Part shown: one piece after another, positions 25,534-33,926 of the stretch
How positions within the stretch are numbered: position 1 is the stretch's first letter
Layout of the letters: every line of letters starts with the position of its first letter
Assembly (NCBI RefSeq): GCF_030269485.1
Contig: NZ_BSTL01000042.1
Location: forward strand, 1 to 57,136
DNA: 57,136 nt
Direction: 5' to 3'
Source of the DNA: Actinoplanes sp. NBRC 103695
GTDB lineage: Bacteria; Actinomycetota; Actinomycetes; Mycobacteriales; Micromonosporaceae
Notes under the pieces: generated by a model
Seen by the model: the letters and a program-made list of their open reading frames with translations, nothing else
Databases searched by the model: none
Told to the model about the DNA's origin: nothing
Position numbers and translations under genes: made by a program

Positions 25534-26052
25534 ATGTCCCCGATCGACCCGGGTGTGCCTCACGGCGCGACGGCGACCACCACCGACGACGGCTGGACGC
25601 TGATCATGGTCCGCGAGCTGCGGCATCCACCCGAGCGGGTGTGGGCCGCGCTGGTCGACCCCGGCGAGCTGGACCAGTGGGCGCCGTTCTCGGCCGCCGC
25701 GCCGCTCGACGCGCCCGGCGAGACCACGCTGACCATGGTCGACGGCGACACCCGGGTCGACCTGCCGGCGATCGTCAGGGCGGCGGACGAGCCGCGGCTC
25801 CTGGAGTATTCGTGGGGCCGTGACCTGCTGCGATGGGTTCTCGAGCCGACCGTCGCCGGCACCCGGCTGACACTGCGGCACCAGTCGCCCGAGGCCGGCA
25901 TCGAGGCGATGGTCGCCGCCGGCTGGCACCTCTGCCTCATCGTCTGCGACCAGCTCGTCGGCGGGCACGCGGTCGGCGTCATCCGCGGCACCGACGCGAT
26001 GGATCACGGCTGGGCGGACCTGCGCGACGGCTACGCCAAGCTGTTCGGCTGA
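25534..26052 (+). CDS. SRPBCC (AHSA1-like) domain protein
   Basis: A 172-residue soluble protein with the START/SRPBCC fold of the Aha1-C type: WTLIMVRELRHPPERVWAALVDPGELDQWAPF is the first helix-strand element (shown here as LRHPPERVWAALVDP then GELDQWAPF), followed by the central beta sheet and a C-terminal helix ending YAKLFG. These domains form a hydrophobic pocket for small ligands. Genes of this kind regularly follow a non-metal ArsR regulator, and the pair is thought to sense or handle the same small molecule; the ligand is not known. GAGGAG is 5 nt before the ATG. Immediately after the stop an 18-bp repeat begins. Confidence 0.88.
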   Translation: MSPIDPGVPHGATATTTDDGWTLIMVRELRHPPERVWAALVDPGELDQWAPFSAAAPLDAPGETTLTMVDGDTRVDLPAIVRAADEPRLLEYSWGRDLLRWVLEPTVAGTRLTLRHQSPEAGIEAMVAAGWHLCLIVCDQLVGGHAVGVIRGTDAMDHGWADLRDGYAKLFG

Positions 26053-26163
26053 GCCGGTGCGAACCCGGAGGCCGGTGCGAACCCGGACGCCGGTGGGACC
26101 CCGCGGCGCCGGTGCAATCTCGCGGCGCGGGTGCGATCCGGCGACGCCGGTGCAACCCCGCGG
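26053..26163. repeat. Six degenerate 18-19 bp tandem copies after the SRPBCC gene
   Basis: Units at 26053, 26071, 26089, 26107, 26126 and 26145, consensus GCCGGTGCGAACCCGGAC; the first two differ by one base, later ones by several. The tract starts directly at the stop codon of the SRPBCC gene and ends 47 bp before the sigma factor start, so the sigma promoter lies in or beside it. Confidence 0.88.
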
Positions 26164-26210
26164 TGGCGTCCGGTGTCAGAGGAGGGTGAGGGGCGGGGGA
26201 GAGGCGACGG

Positions 26211-26708
26211 ATGCGCACGGGGTTCGACGAGTTCGTCCGCACACGCAGCACCGGGTTGCTGCGCGTGGCCTTCCTGCTGACCGGCGACCGGCACACCGCC
26301 GAGGACCTGCTGCAGGAGGTGCTGGAGCAGATGTATGTGCGCTGGCGCGGCGTGCGGGGCAACCCGGAGGCGTACGCCCGCCGTGCCCTCGTCAACCGTG
26401 CCACCAACCGCTGGCGCGGGCGGCGGCGCAGACCCGAGACGCCGCTGGCTCACCACGACGTGGCCCAGCCCGACCACAGCGACGGCGTGATCGTGCGAGA
26501 CGTCGTGCTGGAGGCGCTGCGCGAGCTGCCGCCCAGGCAGCGGGCGGCGGTGGTGCTGCGCTACCTCGACGACCTGCCGATCGCGGAGGTCGCCGCCGCT
26601 CTGGACTGTTCCGAGGGCGTGATCAAGAGCAACACCTCCCGGGGCCTGGAACGGCTGCGTGCCGTGCTCGGGCCGGCCGTGTTCAGCACAGATCGGGGAG
26701 ACCGATGA
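26211..26708 (+). CDS. ECF (SigE-family) RNA polymerase sigma factor
   Basis: A 165-residue ECF sigma factor. Region 2 is FDEFVRTRSTGLLRVAFLLTGDRHTAEDLLQEVLEQ (key elements LLRVAFLLTGD and AEDLLQEV), with YVRWRGVRGNPEAYARRALVN following, and region 4 is LRELPPRQRAAVVLRYLDDL with the helix-turn-helix IAEVAAALDCSEGVIKSNTSRGLERL. This layout matches the actinobacterial SigE-like subfamily (ECF41/ECF-like single-module type without an SnoaL domain). Its last 4 bp overlap the next gene (ATGA), which encodes a membrane-associated protein likely to be its anti-sigma or effector. GGGGGAGAGG precedes the ATG. Confidence 0.93.
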   Translation: MRTGFDEFVRTRSTGLLRVAFLLTGDRHTAEDLLQEVLEQMYVRWRGVRGNPEAYARRALVNRATNRWRGRRRRPETPLAHHDVAQPDHSDGVIVRDVVLEALRELPPRQRAAVVLRYLDDLPIAEVAAALDCSEGVIKSNTSRGLERLRAVLGPAVFSTDRGDR

Positions 26709-27940
26709 CAGATCTGGAGGTCCGCGACGCCCTGCACCGGGCGACCGCCGAGGTCACCGCCCCGGCCGACCTGCTCGACCGGGTCACCGCCGGTGGCCGC
26801 CGCCGGGTGGTCCGGCGCCGCTCGCTGCTGACCGCAGGGCTGGCCGTCGTCGGCGCCGGGGCGACCGCCGCCGTGCTGCGCGGGGGCGGTGGGCAGGGGC
26901 TCGCGCCGCCCGCCTCCGACCTGCTCGACGGGCCGGCCCGCGGCGACCTGGCCGGCGACAGCGGCTTCCTGACCGGCGCGGTCGCGACGTTCCGATCGAG
27001 CCTCCCCGATGACCTGGCCACCATGGGGCCGCCGCGCGTGGCCTGGGCGGTCTCGGCGCCGGCCGGGGGCCTCGCGCTGGTCGCCCAGCGGCTGCGACCG
27101 AGGGATCTCGGGGACGGGAGCGTCGAGTTCGGTGTGATCCGCTTCGTCGAGATGTGGTCCAACGGCACCCGGATCTGGACGGCCGGACGCCTCGAGCCGA
27201 TGATCACCGGCCGCTACCCGTCGAACGCCTACCTGGTCGGCGGCGTGCCCGGTGACGCGTTCCTCAGGTTCCGGGACTTCTTCCGGGATGCCCGGCCCGA
27301 GCGGACGCTCGTGGTGCTCGACGACGGGCGGCCGGTGCGGATCGCCACGTCGTTCACGGTGGATGCGTCGGGGCGGCTGGTCTGGCAGTACCGGGACCTG
27401 CCGCTGCCCGACGGCTTCGCCCGGGTTGTGCGCGGTCAGGCCGGCCTGTCGGTCCGGGCGGGTGGACGCGGGGTCGTGCTGGGCAACGACATCGACGCGA
27501 GTGGCCGCACCAAACCGCTGATCGAGGCCGATCTCGGTGGCGCCGACGACCGGCGGCTGCGTGGTTACGACGACGAGACCGCCTACTTCGACGCGTCCGT
27601 GTTCAGCCCCTGGCGGATCCGTGGCGTCACGCCGGACGGTCGCTCGTTCGTGGTGCAGACGCTGGTCGAGGCGGGGACGATCCGGCTGTTCCGCTTCCTC
27701 GACGGACCGGAGCCCACCTACCTCGGCGTGGTTCCGGGCCGGTCGCAGTCCGCGCTCGCCACACGCCTGCCCGACGAGCAGGGCATCGTGTTCGCCTCGA
27801 AACGGTCGCGGTTCCGCCACCGGTCGGCTCGCGGCGACTGGGTCCTCAACCCGGACAACGCCGGACTGCTGCCCCCCGGCACGGTCGAGATCCGCTATCC
27901 GGACGGGACGAACGAAGCAGTCCTGACCATCCCGGCTTAG
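26705..27940 (+). CDS. Sigma-factor-linked membrane-anchored protein (putative anti-sigma or sensor)
   Basis: A 411-residue protein read from ATG 26705, which overlaps the sigma factor stop. The first 45 residues are cytoplasmic: MTDLEVRDALHRATAEVTAP and an arginine-rich RRRVVRRR stop-transfer. One membrane helix follows at about 38-55 (LLTAGLAVVGAGATAAVL). The remaining 350 residues are extracytoplasmic, with repeated strands such as VAWAVSAPAGGLALVAQRLRP and VRIATSFTVDASGRLVWQY, and read like a beta-propeller or beta-rich sensor. No zinc-binding HxxxCxxC anti-sigma motif is present, so if it controls the sigma factor it does so through its short tail. Function is inferred from coupling. Confidence 0.78.
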   Translation: MTDLEVRDALHRATAEVTAPADLLDRVTAGGRRRVVRRRSLLTAGLAVVGAGATAAVLRGGGGQGLAPPASDLLDGPARGDLAGDSGFLTGAVATFRSSLPDDLATMGPPRVAWAVSAPAGGLALVAQRLRPRDLGDGSVEFGVIRFVEMWSNGTRIWTAGRLEPMITGRYPSNAYLVGGVPGDAFLRFRDFFRDARPERTLVVLDDGRPVRIATSFTVDASGRLVWQYRDLPLPDGFARVVRGQAGLSVRAGGRGVVLGNDIDASGRTKPLIEADLGGADDRRLRGYDDETAYFDASVFSPWRIRGVTPDGRSFVVQTLVEAGTIRLFRFLDGPEPTYLGVVPGRSQSALATRLPDEQGIVFASKRSRFRHRSARGDWVLNPDNAGLLPPGTVEIRYPDGTNEAVLTIPA

Positions 27941-27943
27941 GGT
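27938..27943 (+). promoter_or_regulatory. Candidate leaderless -10 overlapping the previous stop codon
   Basis: TAGGGT uses the TAG stop of the preceding gene and is 6 nt before the ATG at 27950; no Shine-Dalgarno lies in the 9-bp gap. Confidence 0.45.
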
Positions 27944-27949
27944 CGGCAC

Positions 27950-29515
27950 ATGGACGTTGTGATCGGGATCGACAGCGGCACCACCGCCACCAAGGGCGTC
28001 GCCGCCGGGCTCGACGGGCGGCTGCACGCCCACGCCAGCGTGCACTACCCGCTGTCGGTGCCCGGGCCGGGCCGGGCCGAGCTGGACCCCGATCGGGTCC
28101 GGGACGCGGCCGTCGAAGCGCTCGTCGACGTCGCCCGGCAGTGCCGTGCGGACGGCCACCGCGTCGTGGCGGTCAGCCTCAGCGCCTTCCTGCACGCCCT
28201 GGTCCCGATGGACGCCACCGGCAAACCGCTCGGACCGCTCGTCACCTGGGCCGACGGGCGGGCCGGCGGGCAGAGCGACGCGATCGCCGCCCAGGGCCTG
28301 TCCGCCAAGCTGCTGGCCCGCACCGGCACCCCGGTCCACCCGATGGCGCCGCTGGCCAAGCTGGCCTGGTGGGGCGCCACCGACCCGGAGACGCTCCGCG
28401 GGACGGCGCGGTGGGGTGGCGGCAAGGAACTGATCCTGTCCGGGCTGGCCGACGAGTCGTACTTGCTGGACCTGTCGCTCGCCTCGGCCACCGGCCTCTA
28501 CGACATCCACGAGCGGCGGTGGGATCCGGAGGCCCTGGAGATCGCCGGGGTGCGCGAGGAGCAGCTCGCCGAGGTCGTGCCCACCACCCGCCGGCTGCGG
28601 CTCAAGCCCGAGGTCGCTTCCGCGGCGGGACTACCGGCCGGCACGCCGCTGATCATCGGCGCCGGCGACGGGCCGCTCGCCAACCTCGGCGTCGGCGCCA
28701 CCCCGGCCGGTGTCGCGGCGGTCTCGCTCGGCACCAGCGGCGCGATGCGTACGGTCGTCGACCGGCCCAGCGCCGACGAGGGCGGGCGGCTGTTCTGCTA
28801 CGCGCTCACCGAGGATCGGTGGGTGGTCGGCGGCGCCGTCAACAACGCCGGTTCCGTGGTCCGGTGGGCCGGGCAGGCGTTCGCGGCCGGGTTCGCGCGG
28901 CCGGCCGCCGAGGGCGAGGACGCCGACGAGATCGACGCCGCGATGCTGGTCGAGGCGCAGAACGCGCCGCCCGGCAGCGACGGCCTGCTCTGCCTGCCCT
29001 ACCTGCTCGGGGAGAGGGCGCCCTGGTGGCGGTCCGGGATGCGCGGCGCCTATCTCGGGCTGGGCCGCGAGCACGGCCGCCCGCACCTGGTCCGTGCCGC
29101 GGTCGAGGGCGTGTGCCAGCAGATCGCCCTGGTGCGGGATTCGCTGGACACCGCCGGTTACCCGGTCAGAGAGGTGCGCGCCACCGGCGGCGCGGTCGCC
29201 TCCGACCTGTGGGTCGGTGTGCTCGCCGCCGCGCTCGACCTGCCGGTGGCGGTGGCCGACACGCCCGAGGGCACCGGGCTGGGCGCCTGCCTGCTCGGCT
29301 GGCACGCCCTCGGCGACCTGCCCGACCTGGACCACGCCGCCGAGCTCGTGGCGATCGGCGCGCCCACCGAGCCCGACTCCGGCAATGCCGCCCTCTACCG
29401 CCGGCAACGCCCGCTGATCGAGGAGGCGGCGCTGTTCGTGGCGCACCTGTCCGAGTCGCTGACGACCCCGGTGGCCGCGTCCGCCGACCGCGAGAGCGGC
29501 GCGGTCCACGGCTGA
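27950..29515 (+). CDS. FGGY-family carbohydrate kinase (gluconokinase-like)
   Basis: A 521-residue sugar kinase. It opens VVIGIDSGTTATKGVAAGLDG, the phosphate-1 loop of FGGY enzymes, continues with SAFLHALVPMDATG and TWADGRAGG (sugar-binding Asp), and in the C-terminal half has LGTSGAMRTVV, CLPYLLGERAPWW and the FGGY signature region RATGGAVASDLWVGVLAAAL. The spacing and the GERAPWW element are typical of gluconate kinases, which phosphorylate gluconate for the pentose-phosphate pathway, but xylulose or another sugar cannot be excluded. It is downstream of the ECF sigma pair with a 9-bp gap and a possible own promoter; the 3' flank is repeat-rich and leads to the cobalamin riboswitch. Confidence 0.9.
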   Translation: MDVVIGIDSGTTATKGVAAGLDGRLHAHASVHYPLSVPGPGRAELDPDRVRDAAVEALVDVARQCRADGHRVVAVSLSAFLHALVPMDATGKPLGPLVTWADGRAGGQSDAIAAQGLSAKLLARTGTPVHPMAPLAKLAWWGATDPETLRGTARWGGGKELILSGLADESYLLDLSLASATGLYDIHERRWDPEALEIAGVREEQLAEVVPTTRRLRLKPEVASAAGLPAGTPLIIGAGDGPLANLGVGATPAGVAAVSLGTSGAMRTVVDRPSADEGGRLFCYALTEDRWVVGGAVNNAGSVVRWAGQAFAAGFARPAAEGEDADEIDAAMLVEAQNAPPGSDGLLCLPYLLGERAPWWRSGMRGAYLGLGREHGRPHLVRAAVEGVCQQIALVRDSLDTAGYPVREVRATGGAVASDLWVGVLAAALDLPVAVADTPEGTGLGACLLGWHALGDLPDLDHAAELVAIGAPTEPDSGNAALYRRQRPLIEEAALFVAHLSESLTTPVAASADRESGAVHG

Positions 29516-29557
29516 CCCTCACGGAGCCGCCACCGACGCCAGCATCGAGACGGCGCG

Positions 29558-29772
29558 CGGTGGGGTGGCGCGCGGGTGGGGTGGCGTGCGGGTGGGGTGG
29601 CGCGTGATGGGGTGCGGGCGGTGAGGTGGTGCGCGGTGGGCGGCGCGCGGGTGAGGTGGCGCGTGATGGGGTGCGGGCGGTGAGATGGCGCGTGGTTGAG
29701 GTGGCGCGTGATGGGGTGCGGGCGGTGAGATGGCGCGTGGTTGAGGTGGCGCGCGATGGGGTGGCGCGGCGG
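29558..29772. repeat. 45-bp tandem repeat region between FGGY kinase and riboswitch
   Basis: Two perfect 45-bp units stand at 29658-29702 and 29703-29747, with degenerate copies on both sides (29558-29657 and 29748-29772). Units begin GGCGCGTGATGGGG and end GTGGTTGAGGT. Minus-strand frames encode Pro/His/Ala repeats, with no start signal. Nothing else was seen in this part of the 459-bp gap. Confidence 0.88.
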
Positions 29773-29806
29773 GTGGGGACGTCAGCGTCACATTGACGGG
29801 GTCGGC

Positions 29807-29939
29807 GTCGGTCCGGTTGAGTGGCGGGCGAGCGGTAGCGGAGGAACCCGGTGTGAATCCGGGGCGGTCCCGCCACTGTGACCGGGTCGCCGCGGGCGTC
29901 CCCGGGAGTCAGGAGACTCCGGCCGCTCGGATGACCGAC
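29807..29939 (+). promoter_or_regulatory. Cobalamin riboswitch
   Basis: The conserved core is clear: GGAACCCGGTGTGAATCC (29853-29870), GCGGTCCCGCCACTGT (B12 box) and GGGAGTCAGGAGACTCCGG (29904-29922). GTCGGTC (29807-29813) pairs with GACCGAC (29933-29939) to close helix P1. The ribosome binding site of the next gene, GAAGGAAGG at 29961-29969, is 21 bp beyond P1, so adenosylcobalamin binding probably blocks translation or transcription of the cobalamin-synthesis operon. The class is well known; this instance is identified by motif and position. Confidence 0.95.
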
Positions 29940-29974
29940 GTGTGGGCGCGGACCCGCACAGAAGGAAGGTGCGC

Positions 29975-31987
29975 GTGCTGCCCCCGTACCCGTTCTCGGC
30001 CGTTGTCGGCCTCGACGATCTCCGCCTGGCGCTGCTGCTCACGGCCGTTTCTCCCGCCGTCGGCGGGGTCCTGGTCCGCGGCGAGAAGGGCACGGCGAAA
30101 AGCACGGTGGTCCGTGCGCTGGCCGGCCTGCTGCCCGAGGTCGAGGTGGTGCGTGGGTGCCGCTTCGCGTGTGACCCGGGTACGCCGGACGCCGACTGCC
30201 CGGACGGCCCGCACGACGCCGACGCCCCGCACGGCCCACGGCCCGCCACCCTGGTCGAGCTGCCGGTCGGCGCCACCGAGGACCGCGTCGTCGGCACCCT
30301 CGACCTGCAACGCGCGCTGGCCGACGGCACCAAGGCGTACGAGCCGGGGCTGCTGGCCGCCGCGCACCGTGGCGCGCTGTACGTCGACGAGGTCAACCTG
30401 CTGCCCGATCACCTGGTCGACCTGCTGCTCGACGCCGCGGCGATGGGCCGGGCGCACGTCGAGCGGGACGGGGTGTCGGTCAAGCACGCCGCCCGGTTCC
30501 TGCTCGTCGGCACGATGAACCCGGAGGAGGGCGAGCCACGGCCCCAGCTGGTGGACCGGTTCGGCCTGGTCGTCACGGTCGCCGCGCCTCGGGACGCCCG
30601 GCAGCGGGCCGAGGTGGTGCGGCGGCGGCTCGCGTACGAGGCGGATCCGGTGGCGTTCGCGGCCCGGTTCGCCGGCTCGGATGCCGAACTGGCGGCGCGG
30701 ATCGCGGCGGCACGGGCGGCGTCGGCGTCGGTCGTCCTGCCCGACGGTGAGCTGGACCGGATCGCGCGGGTCTGCCTGGCGTACGGCGTGGACGGCATGC
30801 GCGCCGACATCGTGGTGGCCCGGTGCGCGGTGGCGCTGGCCGCCTGGCACGGGCGGTCCGTGGTGACCGCCGACGACGTGCGTGACGCCGCGAGGCTGGC
30901 CCTGCCGCACCGGCGGCGCAAGGATCCGCTGGATCCGGCCGGCTCCGACGAGGAGCGGCTCGAGGACGCGTTGAACGCCGCCGCCGAGGACGACAACGAC
31001 CCGGATCCGCCGTCCGACAACGACGGACCGCCCGAGGGGAACGGCCCGCCCGACGGTGGTGGCCCGCCTCCGCCGCCCTCCGGTGGGCCGCCGCAGGGCC
31101 AGGGCGCACCCGAGCCTGCGGGCCCGAATCACCAGCCGGAGCCCGCGCCGGCAGGAGAAGACGCGCCGGCAGGAGAAGGCGCGCCGCCAAGAGAGGAACA
31201 GCCCGCACCGGCGAAAGAGGAGCAGCCGGCGCCGGTCGGGGGAGTCGCCACGGCCGGTCCCGCCTACCGGCCGAAGACGTTGCGCATCGCCGACCGGGGC
31301 TCCGGCGGGCATTCGGGCCGCCGGTCACCCGCCTTCACCCGGCGGGGCCGGGTCGCCGGGTCTCGGACGCCGCGCGGCCGGATGACCGGGGCGCCGCACC
31401 TCCCGGCCACGCTGCGCGCCGCGATCCACCGCGGCTCCCGCACGGTCGAGCCTGGTGACCTGCGCGAATCCGTCCACGTGGGGCGCGAGGCCAACCTGGT
31501 GCTGTTCGTGGTGGACGCGTCCGGCTCGATGGCCGCCCGCAAGCGGATGACCGTGGTGAAGACCGCGGTGCTGTCCCTGCTGCGGGACGCCTATCACCGC
31601 CGCGACCGGGTCGGCATGATCACCTTCCGGGGCAGGAGCGCCGAGCAGGTTCTGCCGCCGACGTCCAGCCACGAGGTCGGCGTCTCGCGGCTGGCGGCTC
31701 TGCGTACCGGTGGGCGTACCCCCTTGGCCGCGGGCCTGCGCACCGCCGCGACCACCATCGCGACCGAACGCCGCCGTGACCCTCGCCGCCGCCCGCTCCT
31801 GATCGTGGTGACCGACGGCCGCGCCACCTCGGGCCCGGACCCGGCGACCGTCGCCCCGGCCCTCGCCGGCGTGGCGACGATCGTGGTCGACTGCGAGTCC
31901 GGCCCGGTCCGCCTGGGCCTGGCCCGCCGCCTGGCCGCGGCGCTCGGCGCGGACCTGGTACCCCTGGAAGCGCTGGAGGCGGCCTGA
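29975..31987 (+). CDS. Fused cobalt/magnesium chelatase ATPase and von Willebrand subunit (ChlI-ChlD type)
   Basis: A 670-residue protein read from GTG 29975, 5 nt after GAAGGAAGG; upstream in-frame codons lie inside the leader and are rejected. It begins LPPYPFSAVVGLDDLRLALL. The AAA+ domain has Walker A GEKGTAKST (K42) and Walker B-like GALYVDEVNLLPDHLVDLLL. A Pro/Gly/Ala/Glu-rich linker (about 340-430) joins it to a von Willebrand A domain with the MIDAS DASGS at 514-518. Together with a CobN-type large subunit it powers cobalt insertion into hydrogenobyrinate diamide. CobN is not in the window. The gene is first in a riboswitch-controlled operon; its stop overlaps cobO by 1 bp. Confidence 0.93.
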   Translation: MLPPYPFSAVVGLDDLRLALLLTAVSPAVGGVLVRGEKGTAKSTVVRALAGLLPEVEVVRGCRFACDPGTPDADCPDGPHDADAPHGPRPATLVELPVGATEDRVVGTLDLQRALADGTKAYEPGLLAAAHRGALYVDEVNLLPDHLVDLLLDAAAMGRAHVERDGVSVKHAARFLLVGTMNPEEGEPRPQLVDRFGLVVTVAAPRDARQRAEVVRRRLAYEADPVAFAARFAGSDAELAARIAAARAASASVVLPDGELDRIARVCLAYGVDGMRADIVVARCAVALAAWHGRSVVTADDVRDAARLALPHRRRKDPLDPAGSDEERLEDALNAAAEDDNDPDPPSDNDGPPEGNGPPDGGGPPPPPSGGPPQGQGAPEPAGPNHQPEPAPAGEDAPAGEGAPPREEQPAPAKEEQPAPVGGVATAGPAYRPKTLRIADRGSGGHSGRRSPAFTRRGRVAGSRTPRGRMTGAPHLPATLRAAIHRGSRTVEPGDLRESVHVGREANLVLFVVDASGSMAARKRMTVVKTAVLSLLRDAYHRRDRVGMITFRGRSAEQVLPPTSSHEVGVSRLAALRTGGRTPLAAGLRTAATTIATERRRDPRRRPLLIVVTDGRATSGPDPATVAPALAGVATIVVDCESGPVRLGLARRLAAALGADLVPLEALEAA

Positions 31988-32574
31988 TGCCGCAGGGGAA
32001 GGTCGAGGTCGTTCCCGATGACGGGCTGACCACGCGGCAGCGGCGGCGGCAGGCGGTCCTCGCCGTGCACACGGGCCACGGCAAGGGGAAGTCGACGGCC
32101 GCGTTCGGGATGGCGTTGCGGGCGTGGAGCGCGGGCTGGGACATCGGCGTGTTCCAGTTCGTGAAGAGTCCCAAGTGGCGGGTCGGCGAGGAGACCGCGC
32201 TCAAGGCGCTGGGGGAGCGGATCACCTGGCACAAGATGGGTGAGGGCTGGTCGTGGATCCAGCGTCCGGGCACCGAACGTGACCACGCCGTTGAGGCGGC
32301 CGAGGGCTGGGCGCAGATCAAACGCGACCTGGCCGCCGAGACACACGGGTTCTACGTGCTGGACGAGTTCACGTACCCGATGAAGTGGGGTTGGGTGGAC
32401 GTGGGTGACGTGGTGGCGACGCTGGCCGCGCGGCCGGGCACGCAGCATGTGGTGATCACGGGGCGGGACGCGCACCCCGATCTGATCGCGGCGGCCGACC
32501 TGGTCACCGAGATGACCAAGGTGAAGCACCCGATGGACGCCGGACGTAAGGGTCAGCGGGGCATCGAGTGGTGA
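31987..32574 (+). CDS. cobO: Cob(I)yrinic acid a,c-diamide adenosyltransferase
   Basis: A 195-residue CobO/BtuR-family enzyme, of typical size. It transfers the 5'-deoxyadenosyl group of ATP to the cobalt of cob(I)yrinate diamide. The unusual P-loop GHGKGKSTAAFG (residues 31-42) and the segments GVFQFVKSPKWRVGEE, YVLDEFTYPMKWGWVDV and HVVITGRDAHPDL are all characteristic. A glycine-arginine end, RKGQRGIEW, matches CobO proteins from other organisms. Start ATG overlaps the chelatase stop (TGATG), and its end overlaps cobB, so the three are one translational unit under the cobalamin riboswitch. Confidence 0.96.
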   Translation: MPQGKVEVVPDDGLTTRQRRRQAVLAVHTGHGKGKSTAAFGMALRAWSAGWDIGVFQFVKSPKWRVGEETALKALGERITWHKMGEGWSWIQRPGTERDHAVEAAEGWAQIKRDLAAETHGFYVLDEFTYPMKWGWVDVGDVVATLAARPGTQHVVITGRDAHPDLIAAADLVTEMTKVKHPMDAGRKGQRGIEW

Positions 32575-33926
32575 CCGTCCCGCGGGTCGTCATCGCGGCG
32601 CCGGCGTCGGGGCACGGCAAGACGACCGTGGCGACCGGGCTGCTGGCCGCCTACGCCGCGCGTGGCCTGACCGTGGCGCCGTTCAAGGTGGGCCCCGACT
32701 ACATCGACCCCGGCTATCACGCGCTCGCCGCCGGGCGCCCGGGCCGCAACCTCGACCCGGTGCTGACCGGCGAGCATCTGATCGGCCCGCTGTTCGCCCA
32801 CGGTGCCGCGGGCGCCGACATCGCCGTCGTCGAGGGCGTGATGGGTCTCTACGACGGACGTACCGGTGCGGGTGAGACCGGCTCGACCGCGCAGGTGGCG
32901 GGGCTGCTGGAGGCGCCGGTCATCCTGGTCGTGGACGCGGCCGCGCAGGGGCGGTCGGTGGCGGCGCTGGTGCACGGCTTCCGCAGCTTCGGCAACGCCC
33001 GCATCGCCGGGGTGATCCTCAACCGGGTCGGCTCGGACCGCCACGAGACCATCCTGCGCGACGCCTGCGAGGAGGTCGGCACGCCGGTCCTGGGTGCGTT
33101 GCGCCGCGCGGACGCGGTCGCCGCGCCCTCGCGTCACCTGGGCCTGGTCCCGGCCGCCGAGCGACGCGCCGAGGCCCTCTCGTCGGTCGCGGCCCTGGCG
33201 GACCTGATCGCCGCGTCGGTGGATCTGGACGCGGTCATGTCGGTGGCTCGCTCGGCGGCATCGCTGCAGGTGACGCCGTGGAGCGCGGGGGCTGCCGAGA
33301 AGACGGGCACGGTGGTGGCGATCGCCGGTGGGCCGGCGTTCACCTTCGCCTACGCCGAGACCGCGGAGCTGCTGGCCGGCGCCGGCGCCGAGGTGGTCAC
33401 GGTGGATCCGCTGCGGGACGAGGCACTCCCGGAGGGGACGGCCGCGCTGGTCGTCGGCGGCGGCTTTCCCGAGGTGTACGCGGCGGAGCTGTCGGCCAAC
33501 GAGCCCCTGCGAGCCGCGGTGCGGAAACTGGCGGAGTCCGGCGCCCCGATCGTCGCCGAGTGCGCCGGTCTGCTCTGGCTGGCCCGCGGCCTCGACGGCG
33601 CCCCGATGTGCGGGGTCCTGGACGCCGAGGCGGCGATGACCCCGAGCCTGACCCTGGGCTACCGGGACGCGGTGGCGCTGACCGACAGCCCGCTGGCCCC
33701 GGCCGGCACCCGGGTGACCGGCCACGAGTTCCACCGGACGACGGTGCACCCGCGGTCGGGCCTGCTGCTCTCCCCGGCGGGCGGCGCGGCCTGGGCCTGG
33801 CGCGGCGCCGACCCGGAGGGCTTCGCCACGCCCAGCCTGCACGCCTCCTATCTGCACCTGCACTGGGCGGGCCATCCGGAGTTCGCCACCCGTCTGGTGG
33901 GGAATGCTGGGCAGCATGCGACTTGA
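32571..33926 (+). CDS. cobB: Hydrogenobyrinic acid a,c-diamide synthase (cobyrinate diamide synthase)
   Basis: A 451-residue glutamine amidotransferase that amidates the a and c side chains of (hydrogeno)byrinate. The P-loop-like domain starts VVIAAPASGHGKTTVATG (K17) and continues with FKVGPDYIDPGYH, a CobB/CbiA hallmark. The C-terminal class-I amidotransferase-like domain has PIVAECAGLLWLARGLDG with the catalytic Cys, GGGFPEVYAAEL and the late HEFHRTTV. I take GTG 32571 (a 4-bp GTGA overlap with cobO) rather than the adjacent GTG 32568. It is the last enzyme of this riboswitch operon, with the SDR gene overlapping its end. Confidence 0.95.
   Translation: MTVPRVVIAAPASGHGKTTVATGLLAAYAARGLTVAPFKVGPDYIDPGYHALAAGRPGRNLDPVLTGEHLIGPLFAHGAAGADIAVVEGVMGLYDGRTGAGETGSTAQVAGLLEAPVILVVDAAAQGRSVAALVHGFRSFGNARIAGVILNRVGSDRHETILRDACEEVGTPVLGALRRADAVAAPSRHLGLVPAAERRAEALSSVAALADLIAASVDLDAVMSVARSAASLQVTPWSAGAAEKTGTVVAIAGGPAFTFAYAETAELLAGAGAEVVTVDPLRDEALPEGTAALVVGGGFPEVYAAELSANEPLRAAVRKLAESGAPIVAECAGLLWLARGLDGAPMCGVLDAEAAMTPSLTLGYRDAVALTDSPLAPAGTRVTGHEFHRTTVHPRSGLLLSPAGGAAWAWRGADPEGFATPSLHASYLHLHWAGHPEFATRLVGNAGQHAT

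Noticed and set aside
29519..29791. 90-residue Pro/His-rich frame between FGGY kinase and riboswitch
   Set aside because: Produced by 45-bp repeats; no start signal, no recognisable domain.
29942..29974. Start of the chelatase gene at GTG 29942
   Set aside because: It would begin right at the end of the riboswitch; the GAAGGAAGG signal fits GTG 29975 and family members start near PYPFSAVVG.
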